From positions 25,921,120 through 25,985,119 of the forward strand of contig JAOANR010000001.1 in assembly GCA_030278955.1 (NCBI GenBank): a stretch of 64,000 nucleotides of DNA. Reading direction: 5' to 3'. Below are positions 30,486 through 49,709 of this stretch, one piece after another. Origin of the DNA: Hygrophila difformis. Its lineage: Eukaryota > Streptophyta > Magnoliopsida > Lamiales > Acanthaceae. The position numbers and the translations under genes are program-made. The number at the start of each line of letters is the position of its first letter. Position 1 is the stretch's first letter. The notes under the pieces were generated by a model that searched no databases, was not told the DNA's origin, and was given only the letters and a program-made list of their open reading frames with translations.

Positions 30486-30800
30486 ATGGATTTTGCATCA
30501 ATCAAAATTCTAGCTTGGAACTTTGTGGGGACTAGAAATGGGAACACTCGAAGGATGATTGTTGATCTGTTAAGACACCATAGACTCGATTTGCTGTTTT
30601 TGTTTGAACCACAAGGAGGTTATGAAGAAATCTGTACTCCTCAGACGGAGATGACCCTCTTGGTTGAGCCGCAAGGGAATAGGGTAACAGATCGCCTCGC
30701 TAAGGATAGCGATTCGAAAGAGAGGTTCTTTACCACTTGGGTATTTCCATCGGATTTTGTCTTGAGGGGCCTTACTGCGGATGCTTCGGGTGTTTGTTAG
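30486..30800 (+). pseudogene. LINE endonuclease-RNase H deletion chimera, 104 aa
   Basis: MDFASIKILAWNFVGTRNG...HHRLDLLFLFEPQ is the N-terminus of an apurinic-type LINE endonuclease (WN catalytic Asn, then LDLLFLxEP). After about 55 residues it changes to NRVTDRLAKDS...FTTW, the end of a plant LINE RNase H, and stops. The join is in frame. The reverse transcriptase is absent, so it cannot be autonomous. Confidence 0.7.
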
Positions 30801-30979
30801 CCCAGTTTCTCTAATTCATGTGGTTGTTTTTCTTTCCTGTCTTTTGCTCTTTAGTCTCTTCCTCTGTATTGTCTTCTTTTTGCTTCTTTCTTTTGTCTTT
30901 AGTATGGTGTTTATGTTTTTCTCCGGCCATTGAATTGGCTTATCCAAAGAAAAAACTATTAGAATTTCAAGGAGGGAGT

Positions 30980-31555
30980 ATGGAGTATCAGAAAATGTAG
31001 TCAAAGTAGCCAAAGCGTCATTTTGGGGGATTGTGAAAAGATTACCACTGCCACTCTGCCACTGCTGCCGTACTATCATGCTTTCCCTTCACCTTTTTCT
31101 TTTCTCAAGAATAGAGATATAGATCAAACTATAGTAAAAATAAAAACTATTGCCTCCATAGGTCCATACTTCTCCTGTCCTCCACACAATTCACAATCTG
31201 ATCCTAACAAAACTCAATTCAATATCCAATTAAACTACTTCTATATTTTCTTTTTTCAAATATTCACTTCCTCTATTTTTAAAGTTTTGCTACAGACCCG
31301 CAGTGTACGCAAATCTGATATACATTTTAACTCAAGAATTTAATCTAATAAGATCCACTTCATTATATTCTAATTTATATAACTATAATGAATATCGAAG
31401 TAAAAGCAGTCCAATGAACAATAACATAATTTGATTTGTAGCAATAATAAAAAATAAAAAAAATAGAAGTATTTACAATAAAATTGATTCAATATAAAAT
31501 ATAATGAATAATATAAAAAAACCAAACAAGAACATTATTTTAAATTATACTCCTA
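30980..31555. other. Gene-free DNA
   Basis: No gene. The part 31,270-31,520 contains MITE-like fragments (GACCCGCAGTGTACG..., ATACATTTTAACTC) without intact ends. Confidence 0.45.
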
Positions 31556-32146
31556 CTTCCTCCGTTTTCTATTTGCTACGGACTCATCCAGTACGTAGTT
31601 CAATGCACATTTTAAACCATTAATAATTCAATTTCAATACAAATAAAAATTCTAAAAGTTCGATATTTAAAAACTATAAAATCTAACAAAATCTCACTTG
31701 GCTATATTTAACTTATATAATTATGATAAAATTTTAAGTGAAACCGTGTGTGTGAATAGTGCACTAAGAGGGTGTTTGGATGTGCATTTTTAAAAGTGTT
31801 ACAACATTTAGAAAATGGATAATCAGATAATTGCCGTAACAAAACGTGTTGTATAAAATTAAGTATTTGGATGAGCTTATATTGTTTCAAATCACAATAA
31901 TCAGATAATCATTAAAAAATGTTTGGATTTGAGTTTTTAATTACCTCAAAGGCAATAATATGGTAAAATCTATATTTGGCTAAACGCAATTTTCTTACAG
32001 CACCAAAATATAACTACAAGAAAATAGTATTTTTATTCCCTCAAAACACAAATAATATAAAAGCAATAATCAGATAATTTATTCCAAAAGGCACACACAA
32101 ACATCCTCTAAGCCCCATGAGGCAAATAAAAAAGAAATGGAGAAAG
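31556..32146. mobile_element. Stowaway-like MITE interrupted by a Tourist-like element
   Basis: Left end CTTCCTCCGTTTTC after TA, right end AAATGGAGAAAG before TA (32,147-32,148). The interior shares the ATTTTAAACCATTAATAATTCA and ACTTGGCTAT motifs with 44,432 and 61,112. The MITE stops at 31,767 and resumes at 32,109. Confidence 0.75.
31768..32108. mobile_element. Tourist/PIF-Harbinger-like MITE, 341 bp
   Basis: Inverted ends GAGGGTGTTTGGATGTGC and GCACACACAAACATCCTC with TAA duplication (31,765-31,767 and 32,109-32,111). A 3-bp TWA duplication and GGGTGTTTGG ends fit PIF/Harbinger MITEs. Confidence 0.8.
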
Positions 32147-32332
32147 TACTATAGAAATAGAAATAAGTACTTCAACGGTCAACCATTAAAAATGTCTCCA
32201 GAACCCAAACAAAAAAACCAAATATTGTGAGGGCATAAGTGTCCATGTGCCAACATATATGAATACGAATACGATTATCCAATCCAAGTGGTGCCAGTAA
32301 AGATTAGTCATTAATATTTGGCACTATTTTAT

Positions 32333-32690
32333 ATTCGTCCGTTGCTTTTTATTTTACTCCGTAGGAGTTTTGTTATTGTTCATTAACTAACTTTGATTCG
32401 ACTTTTTAATACAGTTATATATGACAAAAAATAATCAAGTGAGATCTTGTTAGATTCGTCTAATCGCATAGTTTTAAAATATCAAAGTTTCATAATATTT
32501 ACTTGTATGTAATTTGAGTTATTGAAAATTGAAAATGTGTATTGGATTGCGTGAAATGTGGGTTTGTGACAATTAAAAAAAAATATCAAAGTTTCATAAT
32601 ATTTACTTGTATGTAATTTGAGTTATTGAAAATTGAAAATGTGTATTGAATTGCGTGAAATGTGGGTCTGTGACAATTAAAAAGGAACGG
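32333..32690. repeat. Degenerate MITE with internal 104-bp tandem duplication
   Basis: Starts with a GTCCGTTGCTTTT-type end and contains the family motif TTAGATTCGTCTAATCGCATAG. The unit beginning TATCAAAGTTTCATAATA at 32,480 repeats at 32,584 with only a few differences. Confidence 0.65.
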
Positions 32691-32699
32691 GTATTATAA

Positions 32700-33340
32700 G
32701 CTAAAGAGACAAAACCCCTCCCTGTAAATACCCTTACCGTTGAATAAATTAATAAATATGAACTTTTTACCTACATTGTCCCATTCTCTCTTCCGTCCTT
32801 TTATTTTATGTGTATCTTTCTCAATTATTTAGTTCTCTTTAATTGATTATGAATGCCAATGTCGCACTTCTTCATATTGACAAACCACAAACTATATTCT
32901 GCTTCAATTTCCTGTATGTTGCAATTCTTTGTATCTAGAATTTATATCCACTATCATCATACACTAATATTACACACAACACAGGATCACACACTTTTCA
33001 CATTTACATTTAGTTATAGTAAAATATACTTCAGAAATACACATTTCACAACACCAAACAAATTTTAACATTATTGAGGTTCCAACCAAGAGTGAATCAG
33101 ACAAAAGACATGATCCATCCAACCCCACCTACTTACCTAGTACTACTACTCCATCAAACTTACTTCCATTATTCTAACAACAAGTCGAGACACCATCTAA
33201 TAAAACAAAAATTAACAATCCTTCGTATTGAATCTGACAAGAAAAATCTAATTCTTGTTTTGTACAGTTACAAAGAAGAAAAAAGAAAACCATACATACA
33301 ACTCAGAAACCTAGAATCACAAACTTCATAAACATAAACA
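32700..33340. other. Gene-free DNA / possible 3' region of the minus gene
   Basis: No domain-bearing frame. May include the 3' untranslated region of the small minus-strand gene described at 33,345-33,849. Confidence 0.35.
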
Positions 33341-33344
33341 TACT

Positions 33345-33849
33345 TCATAAAAACCCAGCCCAATCCTTGGAAGATCGTTTTCCAAAAGCTTCACCTAATA
33401 ATCTTCTTTGAGCCAGCGGAAACATCATCATCATCATCATTATCATCCTCCTCAAAACTCTAGAACCCCTTTCGCTTGCCCATTCACATAACCCTTTCAG
33501 AAACCCTGCCGTGTTTTTTTCCCCTGAAAAAAAAAATACAATCAGCAGAGGAAATAGAAGCATTTATTTTTCAGACACATGTGAAAACAAAATGCATAAA
33601 AAAAGTAGAAAAACAAAAAAACAAAAATGGTGAGTTTCTGATCATCAAAAGAAGAAGGAAGAACATTGAGCGAAGAAAAGCAAGGGGAATGAGAGGAATC
33701 GGCAAGCAGATAGATAAATAAATAATCGGCTTGCCGATCCTCCCAGATTCCTCCAGCTTTTCCAAACTGGTTTCCTCCGGTTGAAGAACGACGATCGGAA
33801 GAGAGGAGATGGGCGACCGAAGCTGGAGGAGATTTGGGGTATGAGGCAT
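33345..33849 (-). CDS. Possible small minus-strand gene, product unknown
   Basis: A minus-strand TATA box at 33,896-33,903 lies about 50 bp upstream of an ATG at 33,849. The first frame (to 33,571) begins MPHTPNLLQLRSPISSLP and becomes hydrophobic and low-complexity, so the real exon probably ends near 33,725. A second frame, 33,345-33,525, follows a T-rich tract ending in AG. It encodes GFLKGLCEWASERGSRVLRR, then a Met-rich stretch and a basic tail. The two may be exons of one gene, but I could not place a convincing donor site. Family not recognised. The main evidence is the promoter and the unusually non-random C-terminal peptide. Confidence 0.3.
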
Positions 33850-33895
33850 GAGGAGGGTTTGTTTGCTGTTTAGGGTTTTATGCCTCAATGGGGTG

Positions 33896-33903
33896 TATTT
33901 ATA
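33896..33903 (-). promoter_or_regulatory. TATA box, minus strand
   Basis: TATAAATA on the minus strand followed by CACCCCATTGAGGC and an AAACCCTAAAC (telo-box-like) motif about 20-30 bp further, both common in plant core promoters. Confidence 0.5.
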
Positions 33904-33909
33904 GTCGTG

Positions 33910-34604
33910 GATGGCGGAGTATTGGGGTCACAATTCCTATTCCTATTTTTTATTTGTAGTCCTCCATATTGTGAAACTGTCAAATTTCAGTCCCTCGAGT
34001 AACTACAAAATAGAAGTACTTCCTCCGTTCCTTTAGATACATTGGAGATTTTGTTACTATTTATTGAGTAACTTTGATTCGAGTTTTTAATGCAATTATA
34101 TAAGATAAAATGTAATCAAGTGGAATCATGTTAGATTCGTCTAATCGAATAGATTTAGAATATCAAATTTCAAAAAATAAGTAGAACATAATTTGGTCTC
34201 GCCGTTAAAGGCCTCCAATTTCCCTCCAATCGAAATTTAAGTCTAATTTTGGTTGTTGAATTTTAGACTAAAGGATGGGATTTGGATTTATTTCGAGATA
34301 CGTTAAGTTATGATGTGGAATCTCGTGTCAAGTAATTTTATTCGATTTTTAAATATAATTATAGTTATACAAGATAAGATAAAACATAGTCAAGTAAAAT
34401 ATTGTTAGATTCATCTAATCAAATAGATTTATAATATTAAAATTTTATAATTCTTAATTTTATACTCAATTTAAGGGGATGAGGTACCCTAGTGCAAGTC
34501 ACTCGACTCACAACCTATAAGTTGTGGGTTCGATTCACAACCTAAAGAGTTCTATTTTTTTTTTTTGTCTAATTTACCAAATAAGACTTAAAAATTCAAA
34601 TCCC

Positions 34605-34636
<32 letters not shown>

Positions 34637-35979
34637 GTCAAATTCTAGCAATCAAACAAGGTCTAAAAGGTATGCATTCTTTACCATCTTCTATCTAAAT
34701 CTAAATAGTAATAATAGTACTATTTTAGTACTATTTTTCAATTCTTTTCCTTTCAATTTTGCTCAATTTTGGGCAAATGATTTTGAGGAAAAAGGAAAAT
34801 TATCTTTCCACATCCTTTACTCTCCATTATTTTATTTTTTTTTTGAAGAATCTTAAGAACATCAAATTATGCAAAAGAGATTACAAAACAAAACCGCTCA
34901 AACACCCAAATCGTCCTAAATGCAACTTAACAACGCCCTTCATAAATAAACGACACAACACAAACTGTAAGTGAGGCCACCAAGTGATGTGAGCACTTGG
35001 CAGTTTTATACTGAGGAAAGAAATGAAAAGGAAAAGGAAAGGAAAGAACAAGACGGGATTTTTCTTGTGTTCAAGACTACTTACTTGGAGTACTAGAGTA
35101 GGAAAATGGCATAACAAAACCGACGTAAAATGATTCATTTCCTGCAATTTTTCAGAGATAGTTAATTGAACTACTTGTCGTCAAGATTAGCGTCAGTCAG
35201 CAGCACACAATCTGCATTTCGTTACAGGCTTAATTAGATTAGATATCCAAAAATCCAACCCTTGGAACACAACAATCACAAGCCTTAGCTTATAGAGGTT
35301 ACTTTCTTCTTCCCCATTCTCTGCGTATCTCAAATGTCTTCAGATGACACGAGCGCCAAGCAGTATCAACCAAGTATCTCTTCAGATGTATGTTAGGCCC
35401 TAACAATCTACATCAGGTCTAAAAAGTAATAATACATTCATGCTTCTTGCTTCTTTTTCTCAGCAATCACATATCGTAAAGACGAGGACAAATGTTGGCC
35501 TGGTATTTCTTTTTATGTTCTTATACTCTACACATAATAAACATCAAGCAAGACTTGGCACTTGTCTACACCCAGCTACCAACTTCTTCAATTCAATACA
35601 AAAACAAAACACACAAGTAAAATTTTCAAACAATATTTAAGAAGAAAAAAGAAAAGGGAAAAAAATTACCAAATCTATGAACCTCAACCTGAACCAGAAC
35701 CAAATGTCCAACCCAAAAATGTTACCTTTGTTTTTCTTAACTTACAACACAACCGTGCCCAATTTTGTCATAGAACTTACAAAATCCTTGAGTCAGTCTT
35801 TCAGAGACTCGAATAGAAGTAAATAAGCTTCTAATCATGCCCCAAGAGAATACCAACGGTCATCATATAGTAAAGGGTCTGGTCTCATCTCTGCAATTTA
35901 ACCACAATAAGCATAGTTTTCGAATACTCTGTTGTCTTATATTATATTCTCAAGGATTGTCATGCAAGTCTTCACTTTG
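33910..35979. other. Intergenic DNA with MITE and SINE-like fragments; 3' flank of SEC23
   Basis: 34,019-34,200 is the left part of a Stowaway-like MITE (CTTCCTCCGTTCC, then the TTAGATTCGTCTAATCG family motif) lacking its right end. A 30-bp poly-A lies at about 34,604-34,633. The SEC23 3' untranslated region must lie within about 35,000-35,979, but no clear poly(A) signal was picked out. Confidence 0.5.
34478..34545 (+). repeat. tRNA-related / SINE-like sequence
   Basis: GGTTCGATTCA at 34,528-34,538 is a polymerase III box-B-like motif. About 30-40 bp upstream GTGCAAGTCACTCG could be a degenerate box A. A T-tract follows. No cloverleaf could be drawn with confidence, so it is not called a tRNA. 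Confidence 0.3.
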
Positions 35980-43989
<8,010 letters not shown>

Positions 43990-44431
43990 TGTTGGGGGTG
44001 AGAAATTGATGGGAAATTGGGGGAATTGGGGGTGGTGTTGACGAGGGTTTTTGAGGGATTTCGGAAATTGGGATTGGGAAGAGAAGAGAAGAAGCGAAAG
44101 AAAAGGGAGTCAAACCTAGCGAATGAATGAAGAACAACAACTCACGAGTGCGCGAATGTGTGTTGTATATGTATGTATATGTAAATGTGTCTGTATTGTG
44201 GTTGTGGGCGAGAATAAAATTGGTAACATAAACAAACAAGACAAAGGCCCATGCCACATGCTATTGCAACCATAGTTTTGCTTGTCACGCCTTATTTTTA
44301 ATACACACCATAAATAAAAGGCTACAAATTAATTGTGCATAAAATTATCATAATATCCTATAGTATTATTTTGAAACTCAAAATACAATGCATACTTTAC
44401 TCGTTTATACAATTTTCACAAACATATACTA
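43990..44431 (-). promoter_or_regulatory. SEC23 5' untranslated and proximal promoter region
   Basis: Directly upstream of the SEC23 start on the minus strand. The frame at 43,934-44,257 overlaps the gene start in another frame and is not coding. The sequence becomes AT-rich beyond 44,260. No clear TATA box. A MITE lies just beyond, at 44,432. Confidence 0.5.
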
Positions 44432-44691
44432 CTACCTCCGTATTAAAATATTGTTGACGTTTAGTAATATGCTACTATTCACTCATATACTTTCACTTAA
44501 ACTTTTATCATATTTATGCAAGTTAAAATATAGTCAAGTGGAATCTTGTTAAATTCGTCTTGTCATGTAGTTTTTAAATATTGAAATTTTAGAATTTTTA
44601 CTTGTATCAAACGTAAATTATTAATAGTTTAAAATGTGAATAGAACTGCGTAAAAAATAGGTTCATAAAAACATTTCAATATGAGAAAAAG
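44432..44691. mobile_element. Stowaway-like MITE, about 260 bp
   Basis: Begins CTACCTCCGTATTAAAAT after TA and ends TTTCAATATGAGAAAAAG before TA. Contains the family motif TTAAATTCGTCTTGTCATGTAG and AGTCAAGTGGAATC. Located about 440 bp upstream of the SEC23 start codon. Confidence 0.7.
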
Positions 44692-45205
44692 TACAACATA
44701 CACCCCCATTTCCGTACAATTTGATCCACCTCCACTCACCCTGCTCTCTCCATGTGTGCCAGTACAATTTGTGAGTTTTAAGCAATGAAAATGAAGACAT
44801 TGTAGTCACAAGTATTTTTTGATTGTTATGTGCTAATTTATGGAGTAATAGTTTGAAAAGCATAACGATGGGGAAAAAGATGATTTCGGGTTCCGATCTA
44901 GTTCTTATAATTGAAAGGGCTTGTTCTAAAAAAAATTCAGATGAAATGCTTTGTTTTAAAAAAAAAAAAATTAGAACGGAATGGCTTGTTCTAAAGAGAA
45001 TTTGAAATTCCGAGCTTCTCCTCATTTTAGAAGAAATTTTCGACATCCCTATTTTTGTTTTTTTTTAATTGCTTTGTTGGTTTAGATCTTTTGGATTTCT
45101 TGGTATGGATTCTTATGTGAACCTCTGGACATCCACATTCTCTTTTCGGTTGTTTCCCTCTTATTCACATTCTCCCCATCAATTGCCTCATCCCCATTCA
45201 CCACT
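44692..45205. other. Gene-free DNA
   Basis: T/A-rich; opposing frames at 44,663-45,046 and 44,823-45,005 have no domains. Nothing else seen. Confidence 0.45.
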
Positions 45206-45589
45206 AGGGATGATATTGAATCGAGTCGAGCTCAAGTAGTGGGTACCCGAGTTTGACTTGGCAACTTTATTAGGCTACTCGAGGTCGAGTATCATCGAGC
45301 TCGAGTAACTCAAAAACTTTTTTATACTCAACTTCAACGTAGCTTGAGCTTGAGTAATTTTATTTTTATTTATTCACTTTTCTTCTTTGCATTTGCGTAT
45401 CGATATTGAAATTTAGAACCATGACCCAAAGACACAATCTATATCTATATAATATATACAAACAAATTCCCTTATGAACAGTAACCTACTCTTATGAACA
45501 GTAACCTATCAATTCTTTCGCACAACAATCCCCTTATGAACAGTAACCTACCTATTTTCTCAATATTTACTTTCTGCACGCAATCCAAT

Positions 45590-48495
45590 TGTAACACCCC
45601 GGTTTTTGATAACCCAGGTCGGGATGTCACCGCCACACCTCCCTAGCAAGACACGACTTCTTCGAGCTTGCTAGAGAGATGCAAGGCTATGGTATTGCAG
45701 TATTTAAAATATTTTAAATAAATAAAACAGCCCATTGTACATAACTCGAAAATAATAATATGTAAATTGCAGCGGAAAATAATATTTAATTGTATAGATA
45801 GCATGGGAATTTAAAATTGGGCCAACATGGCCAAAACACGGGTTAAAGAGACGCGTTCGTGCAATTCATACCTAAGAACGGAATTTAAAAATAATATTTT
45901 TCCAAATAATCCCATGCATGCATATGATGATGCATATTCTTCATACTCTGTAGAAAAAGGGAAAAACGTGGTTTGGTCAGCAACACGTGCTGAGTAAGTT
46001 AACACCTAGCATGATTATGGGGTTTCAAAGCCATTAATTAATTTAAAGAAAACATGTGCATACACTACATAATTTAATTTATTTATCTAATAATAATTTA
46101 ATGGCATAATTTAAAAGACATGGATTCCATAAGATCATAAATATAGCTTGCAAAGTAAAATAATTGTAGGACATAATTTAAAAAGCATAATTTAAATAAG
46201 GAAAGGAAAGTATTCAAGTCTTTTAATTTCCCCGTTACTCCATAGTCGAGTATCAAGATTTCATTTGTATTCAAAATTTTCTCGATTGCATTGTAATCTC
46301 TACATATTCCAAGTAACTGTTGGCCGTAGCCAAATCCGCCATACATAGTACCACTCCGGAGCCTCGGGAAATTCATACGGATACTCCCGAGAGTGTAGGC
46401 CCTAAATATCTCGCCGTTTTGGCATAATTTCTCATAACATTCGCTCTCGTCCATTTAGGCACGAAGCGGAAAGCTAGGGGGGCACCCTGCAGAGCACTCA
46501 CCCCCTACATAGGTCACTCTTGTCCGTTTAGGCACGAAGCAAAAAGCTAGAGGGGCACCCGATGGAGCACTCACCCCCTACATAGGTCACTCTCGTCCGT
46601 TTAGGCACGAAGCAAAAAGCTACAGGGGCACCCGATGGAGCACTCACCCTCTACGTAGAAAGCTCAATCTAGTCATAACGAGATTTCGAAAAGCGTTGTT
46701 TCTATTTTTCAAAAGAAGTTTCGTTCGCATGTTTAGAAAGGACCAATTCGTAAAGTTTCACAATTTCTCAAAACTATATATATTTCATATGGCCGCTGTT
46801 CGCGCCATTATTATTTAAAAATCCATTGCATGGCCAAAAATTCTAAAATTCGAGCAGTAGCTCGCCAACACTCCAACAAATAAGTTTCGTGTTTTAACTT
46901 TTTCAATCCGGGTTAAGAAAACAAGTCAAAAATGTGATTTTGTACAGAAATAGTGTTCTGCCCGGATTCAGACGTAACAGTCTTCAAATATTTAATTTTT
47001 AACATATAAAATTCACACCAAACTTAACAAAAATTTATAGACTTAATCCTAACACGATTATCTACGACTTTCGTTTAGAACTCTAGGCCTAATTCCAACC
47101 GGATTAATTAAGAAAATTCGGATTGAGTTCAGAAACCATTTCTGTCGACTTTTAGAAGTTCAAGAAAAATGCAAATTGATTCGGGTCGAATTTGGGGGTT
47201 CAAATCTTGACGAAAAATTCTAAATTTTTACAGAGGTATTCCAAACTTATAGATCTACAATTCTTATGTTGAACACTAACCCAAAATCGGCCTAGATCTA
47301 ATGTCAAAATTCACCACAAGTTCGGACTAAGAATCTGTCACCGTTTTCAAGATCTAATTTTGGGCAGGTTCGTTTGAGGCCTTTTTCAGATATCAAAACA
47401 TGATGAAAAATTATGCAAATTTTATACAAACTAGATCAGTGTCTAGGAACGTTTCGTGTTTTAAGTTTTTCCGTTTGAACAGTTTTAAGGGTTCGAAAAA
47501 TTCATACCAAATCGTTGCGCCGTAGGGTTTTCGTGTTGATAGATTTTAGGGTTATTTGATTAGATCCTTATGTTTAGTGTATTTTAAATCACTCAAAACC
47601 ACAGTAAGTGTTAACTTACTAGAATTGGATTCTCCGGCTCGTTGATTCGTAGGCGTGGCTTCCATGTTCACCGTTTGACTCCAAGATCCGTCGAGATCTT
47701 CGTTTTTTTATCCAGATCGGGGTTTAGAATAGAAAAAGGGCCAAGTTAGAATTCGCTTTCGAATTTGAACGGAAAAGAATAGACAAACCCTTACCACAAC
47801 GACGAGGGTCTCTGAATTTTCGTCCAAGTCTCAGTCCTTACTGCCTTCGTGCCTCCGACGACTCCGGGATTAGGGTTTGAAACGTATAGAGAATTTTTGA
47901 AGGGTTTGAAAAGTGTTCGGGGTCGAAGGGGATGGGTTTTTATAGAGTTCGGAGACCTAGGGGACGTCCAAGATCTGCCCTTGAGTGTCTTGAGCCGAAA
48001 GATAAGCAACCGAAGTCGAAAAATCCGAAATCGGGCGAGAAAATCGCGCTCTGGGCGCAACAGCCGCGAACGGCTTGGTATTGTCGCGGTCCGCCTCCAG
48101 ACCGAGTGGAGACCGCACGGACCCAGGTTGGGCCGCGGTCTGGGCCGGGTCGTGCAATCCTTGTCGGGCCTTTTTCTCATCTCTTTTGGGCTTCTATCCT
48201 TCTACGTCTTGGGCTCTGATTTTTGGTTATTCTCGGACTTTAAACTCCTATCTTAATTTCATTTCGATCTCAATTTAATTTTGGATTCGAAATATTGAGT
48301 CCATCTATATCTGCTTCCCGTGCAATAATTTATTTAATTAAATTATTTTCGACTTCACGGGTTCTTGGAAAATAAATTCCCTTTTGTTCTTTAAATCCAA
48401 TTCAATCTTCCTTTTCATTTTTGTTTTAATTATTTATTTATTTATGTGTTTATTTATTTATTTATTTATGGGTGACTGATTTCGTGGGTATTACA
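45590..48495 (+). mobile_element. Solo LTR, 2,906 bp
   Basis: Starts TGTAACACCCCGG and ends GGGTATTACA (TG...CA). Exact 5-bp target duplication CCAAT at 45,585-45,589 and 48,496-48,500. TGTAACACCCC is a frequent start of long Gypsy-type plant LTRs. No internal retroviral domains, primer site or second LTR, so LTR-LTR recombination most likely removed the rest. Opposing open frames around 47,790-48,280 are GC-rich LTR sequence without known domains. Confidence 0.85.
46449..46667. repeat. Three-copy 73-bp tandem repeat in the LTR
   Basis: Units begin GTCC(A/G)TTTAGGCACGAAGC at 46,449, 46,522 and 46,595 and are about 90% alike. They lie inside the solo LTR. Confidence 0.92.
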
Positions 48496-48500
48496 CCAAT

Positions 48501-48690
48501 ACACATTCTAATGATCAATAACTCATCAATAACTCAAAATGTGTACAAGAAAAAATTCTAAAAATTTGATATTTAAAAACTACATGATGAGACGAATCCG
48601 ACGAGATCCAACTTGACTATATATGTTCTTAAATAGATGTTGTACATGCATTAGTCAAAGTTGAATAATAAACAGAAGCAAAAGTCAATT
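48501..48690. mobile_element. Right part of a MITE disrupted by the solo LTR
   Basis: ACACATTCTAATGATCAATAAC...CAAAATGTGTACAAG...GACGAATCCGACGAGATCC is the interior of the Stowaway-like family seen at 61,112 and 61,236. Sequence just left of the LTR (CTGCACGCAATCCAAT) continues it. Confidence 0.6.
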
Positions 48691-49709
48691 TCTTTTCACT
48701 ATAAAAATAAAGGAATTATAAATTTAAAAAAAAAAACATAATGCACTGTCAAAATATAGAAAAACCAAATTCAAGCGAAATTCATGTTAGATAATTAATT
48801 TCATTAATTATTATAGATAAAAAATACTACCAAATAAAAGATGTAATAAAAACTTTATTGGTTGATAGTTGAATAATAAACAGTAACAAAAATCAATCAC
48901 TTTTCACTAAAAATGAAGGAAATATTAAAAAAAATAAATGCACTTTCATAATATAGGAGAACAAAATTCGACCTAAATTCAGATTAGATAATTTAATTTC
49001 ATTAATTATTATAGATAAAGAAAACTACCAAATAAAGGATGTAACAAAAACTTTATGGGTTAATAATATATTTATTCTTTAAATATAGTTTCAACATTTG
49101 TTATTATTCTTAACCAATACTCTATTAATTGAAATTATAGTTAAAGAATATATTGTAGATTATTAATAAGTACTTCATAGATTGATATTATATTATTAAT
49201 GAATAGCAAATATTTATATTAGATAAATTAAATAAACTATATAAATTGCAATACGACAATAAGTTGATGAAACTATAGTTATTTTAATTTGTAATGGATT
49301 CATTTACAAGAATATTTCTTATATTTTTTAAATTTAATTTGGAAATATCTACATCTTTATGAAATTTCTAATAACTCAATGCTTTAGGGTGAATCAATAT
49401 CAATAATCAATTATTGAGTACATTACTATTTTCCGTACTTTCTTTGTCAATGTATGACATTAGAGGTCGTGAGTAGAAAGGTTTTTATCTTTTTTTTCAT
49501 GTTTTTTTGTCTTTTCAACTATTGTTTGTAGTATAAGTATTTTTTAAGATACTAAATTGTATTATATAAATATTGGTAATGACATATATTGATCGATTTC
49601 TATGCATTGTATAGATGTACTCATGCAATGCTTAAAATAATTTAAGGAGTTTGGTGAATATAATTGACATAATAAAATTGGATAATTTTAATCATATTGT
49701 CCATAATGT
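48691..49709. other. AT-rich non-coding part of the Helitron candidate
   Basis: Contains an imperfect duplication of about 170 bp: GATAATTAATTTCATTAATTATTATAGATAAA at about 48,790 recurs at about 48,990, followed in both by ACTACCAAATAAA and GATGTAA. No gene. Confidence 0.55.

Larger units (their letters stand above)
30042..30953 (+). mobile_element. Internally deleted L1-type LINE, 912 bp
   Basis: Flanked by an exact 13-bp target duplication AACTATTAGAATT (30,029-30,041 and 30,954-30,966) with a short A-rich tail (AAAGAAAA), as for target-primed LINE insertion. It contains the C-terminal part of an ORF1-like protein, the first residues of an endonuclease, then directly the C-terminal end of RNase H and a T/C-rich 3' region ending GGCTTATCCAAAG. 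Several kb between endonuclease and RNase H are missing. Confidence 0.9.
29777..30978. mobile_element. Stowaway MITE split by a LINE
   Basis: Left end CTCCATCCGTTCC preceded by TA. Right end AAGGAGGGAG at 30,969-30,978 followed by TA. The MITE body stops at 30,041 and resumes at 30,954. Without the insert it would be about 276 bp, close to its relatives at 3,300 and 28,290. Confidence 0.88.

Noticed and set aside
34478..34545. A functional tRNA gene
   Set aside because: Only a box-B-like motif is clear; no cloverleaf or acceptor stem could be drawn.
46449..46667. CRISPR-like regularly spaced repeats
   Set aside because: Contiguous 73-bp tandem repeat without unique spacers, in a plant LTR.
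47791..48278. Opposing 129- to 135-codon frames in GC-rich DNA
   Set aside because: They overlap each other on both strands inside a solo LTR and show no domains; composition explains the lack of stops.
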